Shown piece after piece: positions 10,701 to 21,174 of a DNA stretch of 50,309 nucleotides. Numbering within the stretch: the first letter of the stretch is position 1; every line of letters begins with the position of its first letter. The stretch covers positions 1,222,926 through 1,273,234 of the forward strand of contig BCHH01000012.1 in assembly GCA_001599595.1 (NCBI GenBank). Reading direction: 5' to 3'. The notes beneath the pieces were generated by a model. It did no database searches, had not been told where the DNA came from, and saw only the letters and a list, made by a program, of their open reading frames with translations. Made by a program: the position numbers and the translations under genes. The stretch comes from Beverwykella pulmonaria. Its lineage: Eukaryota; Ascomycota; Dothideomycetes; Pleosporales; Melanommataceae.

Positions 10701-12814
10701 AGACAATAGAAGACTTTGCAGATATAAAAATGGAATCGATCGAGGACGGAAGCCTGTTTCAGCCGGTACATCGGGATAGCTCCCCGGCCCAAAATGACGA
10801 CAACGAGTCCTTTTTTGGTCCTTCCGCCGAACTTCAAATCGAAATACCAGAGGAGGGCACCAAGATAGGGGAATTGAAGGCAGTGTCCGTCGCGGCGACG
10901 GGTCCTGCAAGAAATACGAGGTCGAAAACTAAAACGTTAACGGCTTCTGTGAAGGATGATATACCGACACCACAAAGGAATACCCGATCGAGAAGGTCTA
11001 AGACTTCAATGGCCTCGTTAGCACGAGCTACCCAGCCTCCTTTCGATGCAAGGTCAAGATCCACCGTCTCGCCTGTAACAAACGCTCTACCTACGTCGCC
11101 CTACAGTCTCCGCTCAAAGTCAAAGACATCATCTCCCAGCAAATTTGTCATTTCGCCAAATGTCAGGATTGGGCATGGAACTCACCGCACACGTCGCACC
11201 AGACAAAGCTCGAGCCCAACATCTTCAGCATTAGCAGATTCCTTTGGGGAGCCCGAGCGGGGAAGATTTACGACGGACTTCCCTGAATCACATAATTTTG
11301 AACCGTCCCAGGAGCTTGGTATCCTGAAAAGCGGCAAGTTCGCGAATGTGTCGTTCGTGAGAGATTCTGAGGAGGGCAGTCTACGCTCTGAGCACTCCAT
11401 TACTACAGCTCCGTTGTCCGACGACTCGGGGGGATTTCGGATGTCTGATATCAGTGATCCGGTGGAGCCAGTCACACAGATCCAAGACGTCGACCCGGCC
11501 TCTCTAGAACATTCCACGCGTAGTCCTACCAAAGTGCCGCCGTTGGAAACGTCAGTAATCAGTAGTCCTCAGGAGTTAAAGACAGCTAGACGACAAGTAT
11601 ACCATCTCTCTTCTGACTCGGAGTCTGAGGGTGAAACTACACCCAGAGCGCTTCCAGAAGCTAGACAAGTGCCGTATTCCGAGTTGCTACTTGAAGGTGA
11701 AAGAAAAAGAGCTCAGGTCCCGAGCTCACCACCAACGCATATTGCAGATCAGAATGGCAACGAAATAGATGAGATGGTGACCAGTTCCCCCCCACTTACT
11801 CAGATCGAGTTTCAATCTCTCAACCGACAATCGTTCATGAACACTCTCCTACCCATGACTCCCGACGCAAGCCAGATAATCGACCATCCTTCGCAGCCTA
11901 TCTTCTCGGCTAGTCAGCAGGAGCAGAGCTTGCCCATGACACCTCAACTCACCCAAGCCACTTCTACCGGTCTCCAGCTTCCCAAAGCCCACTCCCAAGT
12001 CGAAATCGAAGGTGCAAAGGTTCAGGAAGAAGTCTACCACGAGGTCTGCGAGCAGTCGGCCACAATCTCGAATTTGACACTCCAGCGAAACACGAGCGAT
12101 ACAGACATAGCCTCCCCCGAAATCTCTCCCAGCATCCACTCGGAAGACCTCTCCGACTCAGAGAACGAAACAACGATGGTTGCAAATCTCGAGCCACCAT
12201 CCATCGGCCTCTCAACCCCGATAGCGTACTACACGCCTCTCAAGGACTTGCGATATTTTATAAACCGCTCTTCGCAGTTCGAAAACCCGGATATCCTTGC
12301 CCTCGTAACCTCCGCCACCACTGTGCCGACAAAGGCAGACAAAGGACCTAAACACTGGTCGACAACTCTCCACATCACTGATCTATCCTCGCACCCGGCT
12401 ACCACGACCGTACAAGTTTTCCGACCGTATGCTAAAGCTCTACCGGTTGCAGAAAAAGGTGACATCGTTTTGCTGCGCGCATTCCAGGTCAAGAGCTTGA
12501 ATAGAGAGATGATGTTGAAGAGTGGGGAAGAGAGCGCATGGGTGGTTTGGAGATACGGGAAGCCGGTTTGGGGGGTTAAGAGGGGGGCTCACGGGGAGGT
12601 GAGGGCGAGGGAGGAGATGAGAGGGCCGGTGGTGGAGCATGGGGTTGATGAGTGGAAGGAGGTGGAACGCTTGAGAGGGTGGTGGATTTCGACTGTTAAG
12701 ACGGAGAAGGATGAAGGTGCAGTGAAGGGGAAAGGCAAGGGCAAGGAGAAGGTAGTGGAGGGTAGTGGGGGCGTCAATGAGATTGAGGTGGGAAATGGGT
12801 ACACGGAGGGGTGA
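7756..12814 (+). CDS. Large telomeric ssDNA-binding POT1/Cdc13-type OB-fold protein
   Basis: Two exons, 7756-8100 and 8153-12814, with a 52-nt intron (GTATGC...CGGCAG, branch GCTAAC). They join in frame 36 nt before the ATG at 8189 and give 1668 residues. Residues 1 to about 130 form an N-terminal OB-like domain (VSLIWPYSSSARQFALLLAE, GIGDTVVLGLQGAQF). A long disordered, strongly acidic middle follows, with Glu/Asp runs, then a basic Ser/Arg-rich part with repeated NTRSK/NTRSR words around residue 1030. The C-terminal domain, from about residue 1465, matches the telomere-binding OB fold: TPLKDLRYFINRSSQ, ILALVTSATTVPTKADKGP, LHITDLSS, VQVFRPYAKALPVAEKGDIV. The family binds single-stranded G-rich telomeric DNA in the nucleus. 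The last 60 residues are Lys/Gly-rich. Telomere function is inferred from this C-terminal domain. Confidence 0.85.
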
Positions 12815-13185
12815 GCGTGGTGTTGCCGTTTGAGGGCTGTTGAGATAATACAGGTGCGATGGCTTTGATGTTAGTATCACTTGTGATTTATATGGCATAG
12901 GAACACGCGTAGGGATGCAGGATCCGGGCATGCATTTAGAGGTTTACTTGATATCACAGGCGGTAGAGTAAAAGAGGTAGACTTATCACGAAGAACAATT
13001 CTTTATCCCACATAACCGTCGCATCGTGTGCGTGAATCAACCCATTTTCATTTTCGTAGCTCTATGGAAGACCAAACGGCAGAGATTTTTCTTTGATCAC
13101 GAAGGAGTCTAGATCTAGATCATCCATCCACCATCCCTATCCGAATGCGAGTATGCAACCGCAGGTCCTAGGGGGTGTTCAGAAT
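12815..13185. other. Convergent intergenic region
   Basis: This 371-bp spacer lies between the 3' ends of the telomere-type gene and NDK and would hold both polyadenylation regions. No gene or strong hairpin is apparent. Confidence 0.5.
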
Positions 13186-13901
13186 CTACTTCTCATACAC
13201 CCAGTCGTGCTGGGCCTGCTTCCAGGTCTGGACCTCGCCCTCCTTGAACCAGAGGGCAATCTCCTTCTTGGCATTCTCGACGCTGTCGCTGCCGTGGCAC
13301 ACGTTGCGGCCGACGTCAAGGGCATAGTCGCCGCGGATGGTGCCGGGGGCGGAGGCGAGAGGGTTAGTGGCGCCGAGAATGGAGCGGCCGGTCTTTACGG
13401 CATCGCGGCCTTCCCAGACCATGGCGCATACGGGGCCGGAGCCCATGTCTATATACAATTGTCAGGGAGAGGGTCGAAAAGCGCTAACGGAGGCGCTATG
13501 GAGGGGTAGTGGGGTGGAGAGTGATGGGGTGATGTTTGGGATGACGATGGCGGAGGGCATACAGGCAATGAGTCCAGGGAAGAAGGGCTTCGAGGACAGA
13601 TCCTCGTAGTGCTTCTCGAGGTGCTCCTTGGAGGGGGTGATGAGCTTGATGGCGGCGAGCTTGAAGCCGCGGTTCTCGAAGCGCGAGATGATGGGGCCGA
13701 TGAGGCCACGCTGTGGGAAGTATTAGCACCACTATCGCATTCCATGCTCCATGGCTCTTGACGAATGGAGTGGAAGCTCAAAAGGCTCATACCTGGACGC
13801 CGTCCGGCTTGATGGCAATGAAGCTGTGTCTAGTTAGCACTCATACACCGCTTGTTTGCTCTGGAGCTAGCTCGATCAACGTACGTCTGCTCGGTCGTCA
13901 T
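13186..13901 (-). CDS. ndk1: Nucleoside diphosphate kinase
   Basis: Transfers the gamma-phosphate between nucleoside triphosphates and diphosphates, keeping NTP pools balanced, mainly in the cytosol. Four exons are inferred: 13885-13901 (only 17 nt), 13793-13823 (31 nt), 13563-13710 and 13186-13448. Introns are 61, 82 and 114 nt. The product is 152 residues, the normal family length. It starts [20 protein letters not shown], and the second half carries [20 protein letters not shown] and [13 protein letters not shown]. The active-site segment [10 protein letters not shown] contains the phosphorylated histidine, His117. All catalytic landmarks are present. The gene is divergent from glucosidase II alpha with 384 bp between start codons. 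Confidence 0.95.
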
Positions 13902-14285
13902 AGCTATAGCTTGTTGCTCTTTTTGGTACTAGAGTTCGATGTTGTGTCGGAGGAAGCCTCTGTCTTTCGGACCAAGATGTTTGAAGATTGGAGGGTCGGG
14001 GATGCCAGAGGGAAATCGAGGAGGGGGAGAGGAGTCGGCGTCGTTGACGGGGGACGACATGAAAATATTGGCTTGCTTGGTGGGGTTGCTCGCTGGCTTG
14101 CTGCACAGCGGCGTGGCGTTGGCGGGGTGTCTCCAAGAACAGTTAGCCTACTCTTCGACGATGAGTAAGACGAGCTTGAGGAGGCCGATGCGTTTCAGAA
14201 ACACCTGGCCTGAGCAGAAGAAGGACAACGACGAGGGATATCCGATCCGCTGTCTCGCAATTCTTCGGGCAGACAGCTGGACATT
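13902..14285. promoter_or_regulatory. Bidirectional promoter region, NDK / glucosidase II alpha
   Basis: The 384 bp between two divergent start codons must hold both promoters and leaders. Open frames crossing it (such as 13939-14721 plus) continue antisense to or out of frame with the real exons. No clear TATA box is present. Confidence 0.55.
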
Positions 14286-17200
14286 ATGTTTTCGTTACGC
14301 GCTGTGGACGGGTCTCCCCGGTGGATGCCTATGTTCCTTGTATTGGCTGTGCTGTGCTGTCTGTTTAGTCCAGCTGGTACGTCCGTTCGTCTTCAGCTGC
14401 CATATATGCGTCGATGCCCTCCATCTCAGCTCCATAGCCGCCAAAAATCCACTAACAGGTCTCAATAGCTATGGTCAAGCACGAGAACTTCAAAAAATGC
14501 GACCAGTCCGGCTTCTGCAAGCGCAACCGCCAGTTCGCAGACGACGCCGCATCGAGTTCCTGGGTCTCGCCTTACGCCCTCGATCCCGCGTCGATTACAT
14601 TCAAAGACGGCCAATTAGCCGCCACGGTGCTGAAGACGCTCAAGGACGGCGAGGAGAAGGTCCGGTTGCCGCTCATCGTCACGTTCCTCGAGACGGGCGT
14701 CGCGCGGGTTACATTAGATGAGGAGAAGAGGCAAAAGGGCGACATTACGCTGAGGAAAGACAGTAAGGCGCGGAAGGAGCGGTATAATGAGGCTGCCAAT
14801 TGGGCTATTGTCGGCGGATTGGATGCCGCAAAAGACGCGGCGCTGAGCAAAGACGCAGAGCAGGGCTACACCAAGGTCATCTATGGTGATGGCGAGAACC
14901 ACCAAGCTATTATTCGGCACCAGCCTTTTGCAATCGAGTTCCAGCGAGATGGTGAGACGCAGGTCAAGTTCAATGACCGAGGGCTGTTAAACTTGGAGCA
15001 TTGGAGGCAGAAGGTGGAGAAGCCTAAGGTCGAGGAGAATAAGGACGAGGAGAAGAAAGAGGGCGACGAGGAAAACAAAGAGGGTAAGGAGGAGAAGAAG
15101 GAAGCAGAGCCGAAGGTGGAAGAGCCGCAAGGTGAGGACGAAAGTACGTGGTGGGACGAGACATTTGGCGGCAATACCGATTCCAAGCCCAGAGGACCCG
15201 AGGCGGTGGCCCTGGACATCACTTTCCCGGGCTACGAGCACGTTTTTGGCATCCCAGAACATGCTACGGGGCTGTCTTTGAAGACTACAAGGTACTGGAA
15301 TTCGTCTGCGTTTCTTGAGTTCGGCTAACCGTGTTCCAGGGGCGGCGACGATGCATACAGCGAACCTTACCGGTTATACAACGCCGACGTCTTCGAGTAC
15401 GAGCTGGACAGCCCGATGACCCTATACGGTGCCATTCCCTTCATGCAAGCCCACCGCAAAGGCTCAACGGTCGGCGTCTTCTGGATGAACGCTGCAGAGA
15501 CCTGGGTCGATATCGTCAAGACCAAGTCCACCACAAACCCGCTCAGTCTTGGTCTACTAGGCCACACGGATACCAAAACCCACTGGATCTCCGAGAGCGG
15601 TATCATGGATGTCTTTGTCTTCCTTGGCCCAACTCCCCAGGACCTCACTCGCCAGTATGGGGAGTTGACCGGCTTTACTGCTATGCCGCAATCATTCGCG
15701 ATCGCGTACCATCAGTGCCGATGGAACTACGTTACTGATGAGGACGTCAAGGATGTCGACCGCAAGTTTGACAAGTTCAAGATCCCCTACGACGTCATCT
15801 GGCTAGACATCGAGTACACACACGAGAAGAAGTACTTCACCTGGGATCCTCTGACATTCGTGAACCCCACCAAAATGCACAAGCATCTCAACAAGCGAGA
15901 CCGAAAGCTCGTCGCTATCATCGATCCTCACATCAAGAACACCAACGACTATCCTGTCATCGACGAGTTGAAGAAGAAGGGCTTGGCCGTCAAGAACAAG
16001 GATGGAAACGATTACGAGGGTTGGTGCTGGCCTGGATCTTCCATGTGGATCGATTGCTTCAATCCCGCGGCTATTACTTGGTGGAAGACGCTGTTCAAGT
16101 ATGACAGCTTCAAGGGCACGGCTCCGAATACGTTCATCTGGAACGATATGAACGAGCCCTCTGTGTTCAATGGTCCTGAGACGACGATGCCAAAGGACAA
16201 CTTACATCATGGAAACTGGGAGCACCGTGATGTGCACAACCTCAACGGAATGACGTTCCACAACGCCACGTACGAGGCGTTACTCGAGCGCAAGAAGGGC
16301 GAGATTCGCCGACCGTTTGCGCTCACTAGATCCTTCTATTCTGGAAGCCAACGTGTCGGTGCCATGTGGACTGGTGACAACTTGGCTGAGTGGTCTCACC
16401 TGCACGCTTCGATTCCCATGGTTCTGAATCAGGGCATTTCTGGATTCCCCTTTGCCGGTGCGGATGTGGGAGGCTTTTTTGGCAATCCATCCAAGGAGCT
16501 CCTGACTCGCTGGTACCAAGCTGGAATCTACTACCCATTTTTCCGTGGCCATGCTCACATCGACACTCGTCGGCGCGAGCCGTACATCCCTGGTGCGCCT
16601 TACACTGACATAATTACTCAGGCTCTTCGGTTACGGTATCAGCTCCTCCCAGCTTGGTATACCGCGTTCCACGAGGCCGCCACGACCGGGGCACCTATTA
16701 TCCGACCAAACTTCTACGTCCACCCGGATGATGAGAAGGGCTTTGCGATCGACGATCAGCTGTACATTGGGTCCACCGGTCTTCTCGCCAAGCCCGCAAC
16801 GCGAGAAGGCGCAGAAAGCGTCTCGGTGTACATTGCCGACGACCAACCATACTTCGACTACTTCGACTATACTCTATACCAAGGCGCGGGCCACCATACC
16901 GTACCCGCGCCCCTGGAAAAGATCCCGCTCCTCATGCAAGGCGGCCACATCATACCCCGCCGTGATCGCCCACGTCGCAGCTCTGGCCTTATGAAATACG
17001 ACCCATTCACTCTTGTCGTCGTTCTCGACAAAGACGGCAACGCGCAAGGCACATTGTACGTCGACGACGGCGAGACATTCGAATACAAGCACGGCGCGTA
17101 CATCCACCGCCGCTTCAGCTTCGACAGCAAGTTTAGTGCACTCACATCCATCGGTCTAGGCGCCAAGACTGCGAAGACGGACGCGTTTCTCAAGACGATG

Positions 17201-17419
17201 ACAAAGGTCAGGATCGAGAAGGTCATCATAGTCAATGCGCCGAGTGCGTGGAAGGGGAAGAAAGAGGTCGTGGTTAGTGTGGAGGGTGCCAGGGAGAGCG
17301 CGCGCAGAAAGAAGGTCGCTTTCGAGTTCTTTGAAAGGGACGGGAAGAAGGCGGCTTGGGCGGTGGTGAGGGATCCAAAGGTGGGTATTGGGAAGGGCTG
17401 GAAGATTGACTTCTCGTGA
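14286..17419 (+). CDS. ROT2: Glucosidase II alpha subunit (GH31), ER
   Basis: Trims the two inner glucose residues from N-glycans on new glycoproteins in the ER lumen, as the catalytic partner of the glucosidase II beta subunit. Exons 14286-14376, 14469-15291 and 15340-17419, with introns of 92 and 48 nt, give 997 residues. The N-terminus has a hydrophobic signal/anchor (FLVLAVLCCLFS), followed by the family hallmark VKHENFKKCDQSGFCKRNR. An acidic Lys/Glu-rich insert (about residues 210-250) precedes the GH31 barrel. The signature WNDMNEPSVF gives Asp574 as nucleophile, and WTGDNLAEW gives Asp651 as likely acid/base. GADVGGFFGNP and RGHAHIDTRRREP are also present. All core motifs are intact and length is normal for the family. 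Confidence 0.95.
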
Positions 17420-19285
17420 GGGGGATGCGATAAAGGGTGCGGTAGAGGAGCAGCAAAATTACGGGCATGCCAGGGGTTGTGTGTTGGGCGAGGGTTTGGA
17501 CGTAGCAGGCGATGTGATACTATTGAGACATGGCGTGTACACTGTAGAGTACGGATAGACTACTTTGTGATTGGTTCAAATGCAAGCGTTTTTGGCGTCT
17601 CATGGAACCCAACAGTTGGATCTGAGGCAACGGTACGGCGTCGATGCATCACACTCGATGATGATATGCAACGGCAGGCTGGAAGTATTCGTTCTTTGCT
17701 CGGCCCAAAGAGCCGAACGCCGTTACTTTTTTGCGCCTCGAAACCAGGCGCATGCTCACCGACCAGGGTGCATGTGCTATGCAGATGTCAAGTCCTCGGC
17801 GCGACTTTCCGATCCGTGTGCATATACTGTGTAGATATCAGGTCCAAGACGCGACTTCCCGATCAGTGTGCATATGCTGTGTCCATATCGTGGCCAAGGC
17901 GCGACTTCCCGACCGTGTGCATGTGTTGTGCAGATGTCAGGTCCAAAAGGCGCGACTTCCTTCTTCCTTCAAGCCATTGCTAGCGCCCTGTCATGGCCAA
18001 GCCCCCACCGGCCTTTTGTTCTTTCCTTCCTCATTGACTTCTTTCCCTCCCTCGGCGAAGAACCTCATCGGAGACAAGACCCGCAGCGGTGATCTTTGAC
18101 CGGGCTGAAAGTTCATAGATCGATTAGCTTTGCGCCTCTGTATAGGCCCTTTTTAACGTTTGATATGTTCAAAACGCCGGCAAAGCCCTCTACAAAGTGT
18201 TTTAGGACATGGCAAAAAGGATGCCTCGGGTGTAGAGCTAATGAGAAGCCGTCCTTTGGCTCTAGGGCTGCGCTATGCGTCTTGGATGGGAAGAAGCTGC
18301 AAGGCGTGCAAAAGCCTCCACGAGGAGAGGTTGAAGACTGCGAAAGGTGGATTCCTCAGGTGTACGCCAATTAGGAGCCGTGGATGACATGCCACGGTTT
18401 GACTTCGACGAGATTGTAGTATGCACGTGCTCCACTATTTCCATCCTGTCCTTGCAAGACGTCTCCTTTCAGATTCGACAGTTCACCCACCGCGTTCTCT
18501 TAGTGCCGACTTCCCGCGGCCCGGTCGCTAAGGAAGAGCTAAGGCCCCCTGCCGCATGCTGTCCCCCGCTCAAGCCACGTCCTTATACTTGGCCTCTTAC
18601 AAGAGAAATTTGGTGGCGCGCTAAACACCCGGACTCTATGTGAACTGCTCCCTCACTCTCTCGACGTCGGCGCAACCCTGATCTGTCATCTTTACGACAA
18701 TTCCGTGCTCCTCTTGCGCTGCCACTCACTGGCAATACCGAGATCCTACGCATGCAAGAACGGGTGACAGCCGCTCTCTGTTGCAGCGCGAGGCCCGCTT
18801 TCCAGTCTCGGACACGCCAGCTTGCTATTGTTAGTCGGGGGTATGCAACTCGGGCGTCTCGGTAGCCACTGCAGAATCTCCAGACGAGAAAGCCTCCAAC
18901 GTTCGTCGCGCGGCCAGGTTCGCCTGTCTGAACGATACTCGACCGGTATGCGGCGCGGATGCACAGCATCTGCAACCCAGTGACGCCAGCAAGAGGGAAA
19001 GACAAGCCCTCATGCCTCCACGCGCTTCCCCGTGCATTCTCATTCGAACCCTCGAGCCACCCAATTCTGTGAAGACGACAATACGTTGCATGCAAATCTT
19101 TGGCGTCATGGCATGGCAAATTGAATAGCATGTTGTGGAAACATGCATACCCTGGGAATATCAGAAGGGAAGGAGCTAAGTTGACGGCAGCTTTGGGCAA
19201 GCATAAAGCGTTTCATTCCCTGCCCTCTTTTCTTGTGCTCGAACTTTCCGTATCTTCTCAGAAATAGGCCATCACTTTGCCAGCC
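17420..19285. other. Gene-poor stretch with a minisatellite and short repeats
   Basis: No convincing gene is seen. The stretch contains a four-unit 50-bp tandem repeat at 17761-17960 and a diverged direct repeat of about 40 bp at 18212-18252 and 18342-18383 (both read CCTC-GGTGTA...AATGAG/TTAGGAGCCGT). A 205-codon minus-strand frame at 18583-19200 opens only at a TTG, has no recognisable domain and is probably chance. The frames through the minisatellite shift from unit to unit because 50 is not a multiple of three. Confidence 0.5.
17761..17960. repeat. 50-bp minisatellite, four tandem units
   Basis: Four head-to-tail units of exactly 50 bp: 17761-17810, 17811-17860, 17861-17910 and 17911-17960. 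Each begins GA(C/T)C, contains GTGTGCAT or GGTGCATG near the start, a CAGAT/TAGAT/CCAT-ATC-type middle, and ends in the core GCGCGACTTCC or a close variant. Units differ by substitutions plus small compensating length changes. The array starts about 340 bp after the glucosidase II alpha stop codon. Confidence 0.85.
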
Positions 19286-19978
19286 ATGACGCGTCCATCA
19301 TACCCAGCATCCTCACCCCCCATGGCGCCGCGCTTCCATTCCTCCGCCAGGTCGCCCAACAATGCTTTCACCTTCCGGCCAGATACTCCTCAGGGGACGC
19401 CTCCCCCGTCTCCCTCCACATTCGCCAAACCCTTTGATCGGTTCAAGCCGCTCGGGGGTGGCGCTGAAGGCGACATCTTTCGACGCTTCAAGATTCACAA
19501 GAGCGAGGAGGAACACTTCATTCTTCACTGGGTCCGGCAACCGGGCTCTCCCGGTTTTCTCACCCGAAGTGAGAGTGGTACGCTGGTTTTCCGTGTCAGC
19601 TCCTCCGACATTTCCCATCTTTCAGCCCTCGGCATTGGACATGCAGACTCGGAACACAGGAAAGGTGTAGAGTGGATACACGTCTACGACAAGCATGGCA
19701 TCTCGTGGCTCTCTCGATACGTGGGATCCTACCATATTCCCACAGTTCACGATATCCAAATCTATCACGCCGACTGGGAGCAGAGCATACTCTCCAACGG
19801 GATCATCGGTCGGTATGGACCTTCTGGCTTGACTACAGACGAGTTTAGGACGCTGCAGCTCCTGAGGCTTCGCGGGACGAGCATGGATAGTTGCACAGAC
19901 GGTATGGTGGGGATTTATGGTCCTTCTGGGCTCACGCCCGCAGAGTTTCATGCGCTGAAAGACCGGGGAGGGCAATGA
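19286..19978 (+). CDS. Hypothetical protein with a C-terminal duplicated motif
   Basis: Single-exon frame of 230 residues. The open frame starts nine bases earlier at a TTG; the ATG at 19286 is used. The first 60 residues are Pro/Ser/Thr-rich and probably disordered. A compact region follows from about residue 70 (FRRFKIHKSEEEHFILHWVR). Near the C-terminus a motif occurs twice: IIGRYGPSGLTTDEFRTL and MVGIYGPSGLTPAEFHAL, with about 18 residues between them. No signal peptide or membrane segment is seen. I do not recognise the family. The pattern, a start with normal context and clean codon usage in a stop-free frame favour a real gene, but no function can be given. Confidence 0.55.
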   Translation: MTRPSYPASSPPMAPRFHSSARSPNNAFTFRPDTPQGTPPPSPSTFAKPFDRFKPLGGGAEGDIFRRFKIHKSEEEHFILHWVRQPGSPGFLTRSESGTLVFRVSSSDISHLSALGIGHADSEHRKGVEWIHVYDKHGISWLSRYVGSYHIPTVHDIQIYHADWEQSILSNGIIGRYGPSGLTTDEFRTLQLLRLRGTSMDSCTDGMVGIYGPSGLTPAEFHALKDRGGQ

Positions 19979-21174
19979 AAAGGAAATGGGGGCTGTGGGT
20001 GGTAGAGGGGTGCGGAGATGGCGCAGGCGGACTTGCCGAGAACGAGGGATGGAAGAAACAGGAAAGTGCGAACTAAGGCAAGCCGGGCCCGCCAGTCGTT
20101 GGACGGCTTCTCCTTGCGGTCTCTTTTCGGTTCTGTATTTTATATCTGTCATGACAATTTCGGTTGTACATCTAGCTTGTATCTACTGTTTGTCCATGCC
20201 GCCTTCTAAAAAGCTCACTTCTTTTGTGTTGATTTCTCCACAGTACACGCGCGCATATGAATACACATACACACTCTCCATCAACTGATCTTTACCCCAT
20301 GCGAGCTCAATCAAAACAACAGACGGTTCAAACACCGCGTCCCGTTATACAACACACTTCACGCTTGATCCAAATTATAGACCCATCTAATTAGTGAGCC
20401 GAGGCGTTCACACCTCAAATAGCTTACTACGCCGCATTCCTCCACTTTCACACTGCCCACATTCTGTTCCGTTTCACTAACCAGCATATCAGGCGACGAA
20501 TAACTGCACTCGGCGCGTAGACAAGTACGCACGGTCGGGGCGTTTGCGAGCCGTTACGCGGCTGCTAACCCCTTCCAGCCTCCAACGGCGCCGCCCATTG
20601 GTTCATGTGGCGCAGCACGACTTGGAATATTACCAGCCGCTCTGGATAAAGATGCGCGCATAAGACACGGCCAATTATATAGATGGCTTGTTTGGAAGCG
20701 CGCGTAGCCGGATTGTGGGGACGGTGCGTTCGGGGCTGGGTGTTAGGTTTTGGGTTTGTGGGCCTATGGGAGAGAGGCGTACAGCACGGATGGGGGAGAA
20801 GGCGGGCTATGTGTTGGCCCAGCTATTTTTTTTCTGGATTGGAGAGTGTTTCTTCTATTCTAGGCTATGGCCTGAGGGAAAGGCGCGCTGGGCATACACT
20901 TTCTGGGGTGACATATGGGGTGGGAAATTGGAATCAGTATGGGACTTAAGGATATAAATGGAAGAGGGTGTTGTGGTAAGTTATCTTCTGTGTCACTTCA
21001 ACTCACTCTTCAACGGTTGGAATTCGTCTCTGCGTAGCCTTTCTTTCAATTTCTTATAATTATCTCCCGACATCCCTATCAGCGAGGAAAACCTGTCTAC
21101 AACAACAACACGCCACGACCAACTCCCCGACACACCATTACACAAAATCTCCTACCAAACAGCCAGCCACCAAA
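19979..21174. other. Intergenic region, probably the promoter of the following gene
   Basis: 1.2 kb without a credible gene. Frames at 20683-20957 begin at TTG or ATG but read an unusual Gly/Trp/Arg-rich sequence from a GT-rich stretch and overlap each other. A TATA-like site at 20951-20959 and a long C/A-rich leader from about 21060 to 21174 look like the promoter and 5' UTR of the next gene. Confidence 0.4.
20951..20959 (+). promoter_or_regulatory. TATA-like box
   Basis: GATATAAAT lies about 220 bp before the ATG at 21175. It is followed by a pyrimidine-rich stretch and then a CA-rich leader, the usual order in fungal promoters. Confidence 0.4.

Noticed and set aside
13939..14721. 260-codon plus-strand gene upstream of and across glucosidase II alpha
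   Set aside because: Runs antisense to the NDK leader and out of frame over the real glucosidase exons; no motif.
17761..17960. CRISPR array
   Set aside because: Repeats are directly adjacent with no unique spacers, and the genome is eukaryotic.
18583..19200. 205-codon minus-strand gene
   Set aside because: Opens only at TTG, has no domain, odd composition and no promoter signal.
20683..20957. Two overlapping 88-89 codon frames
   Set aside because: Gly/Trp/Arg-rich chance translations of a GT-rich stretch just before a TATA-like site.
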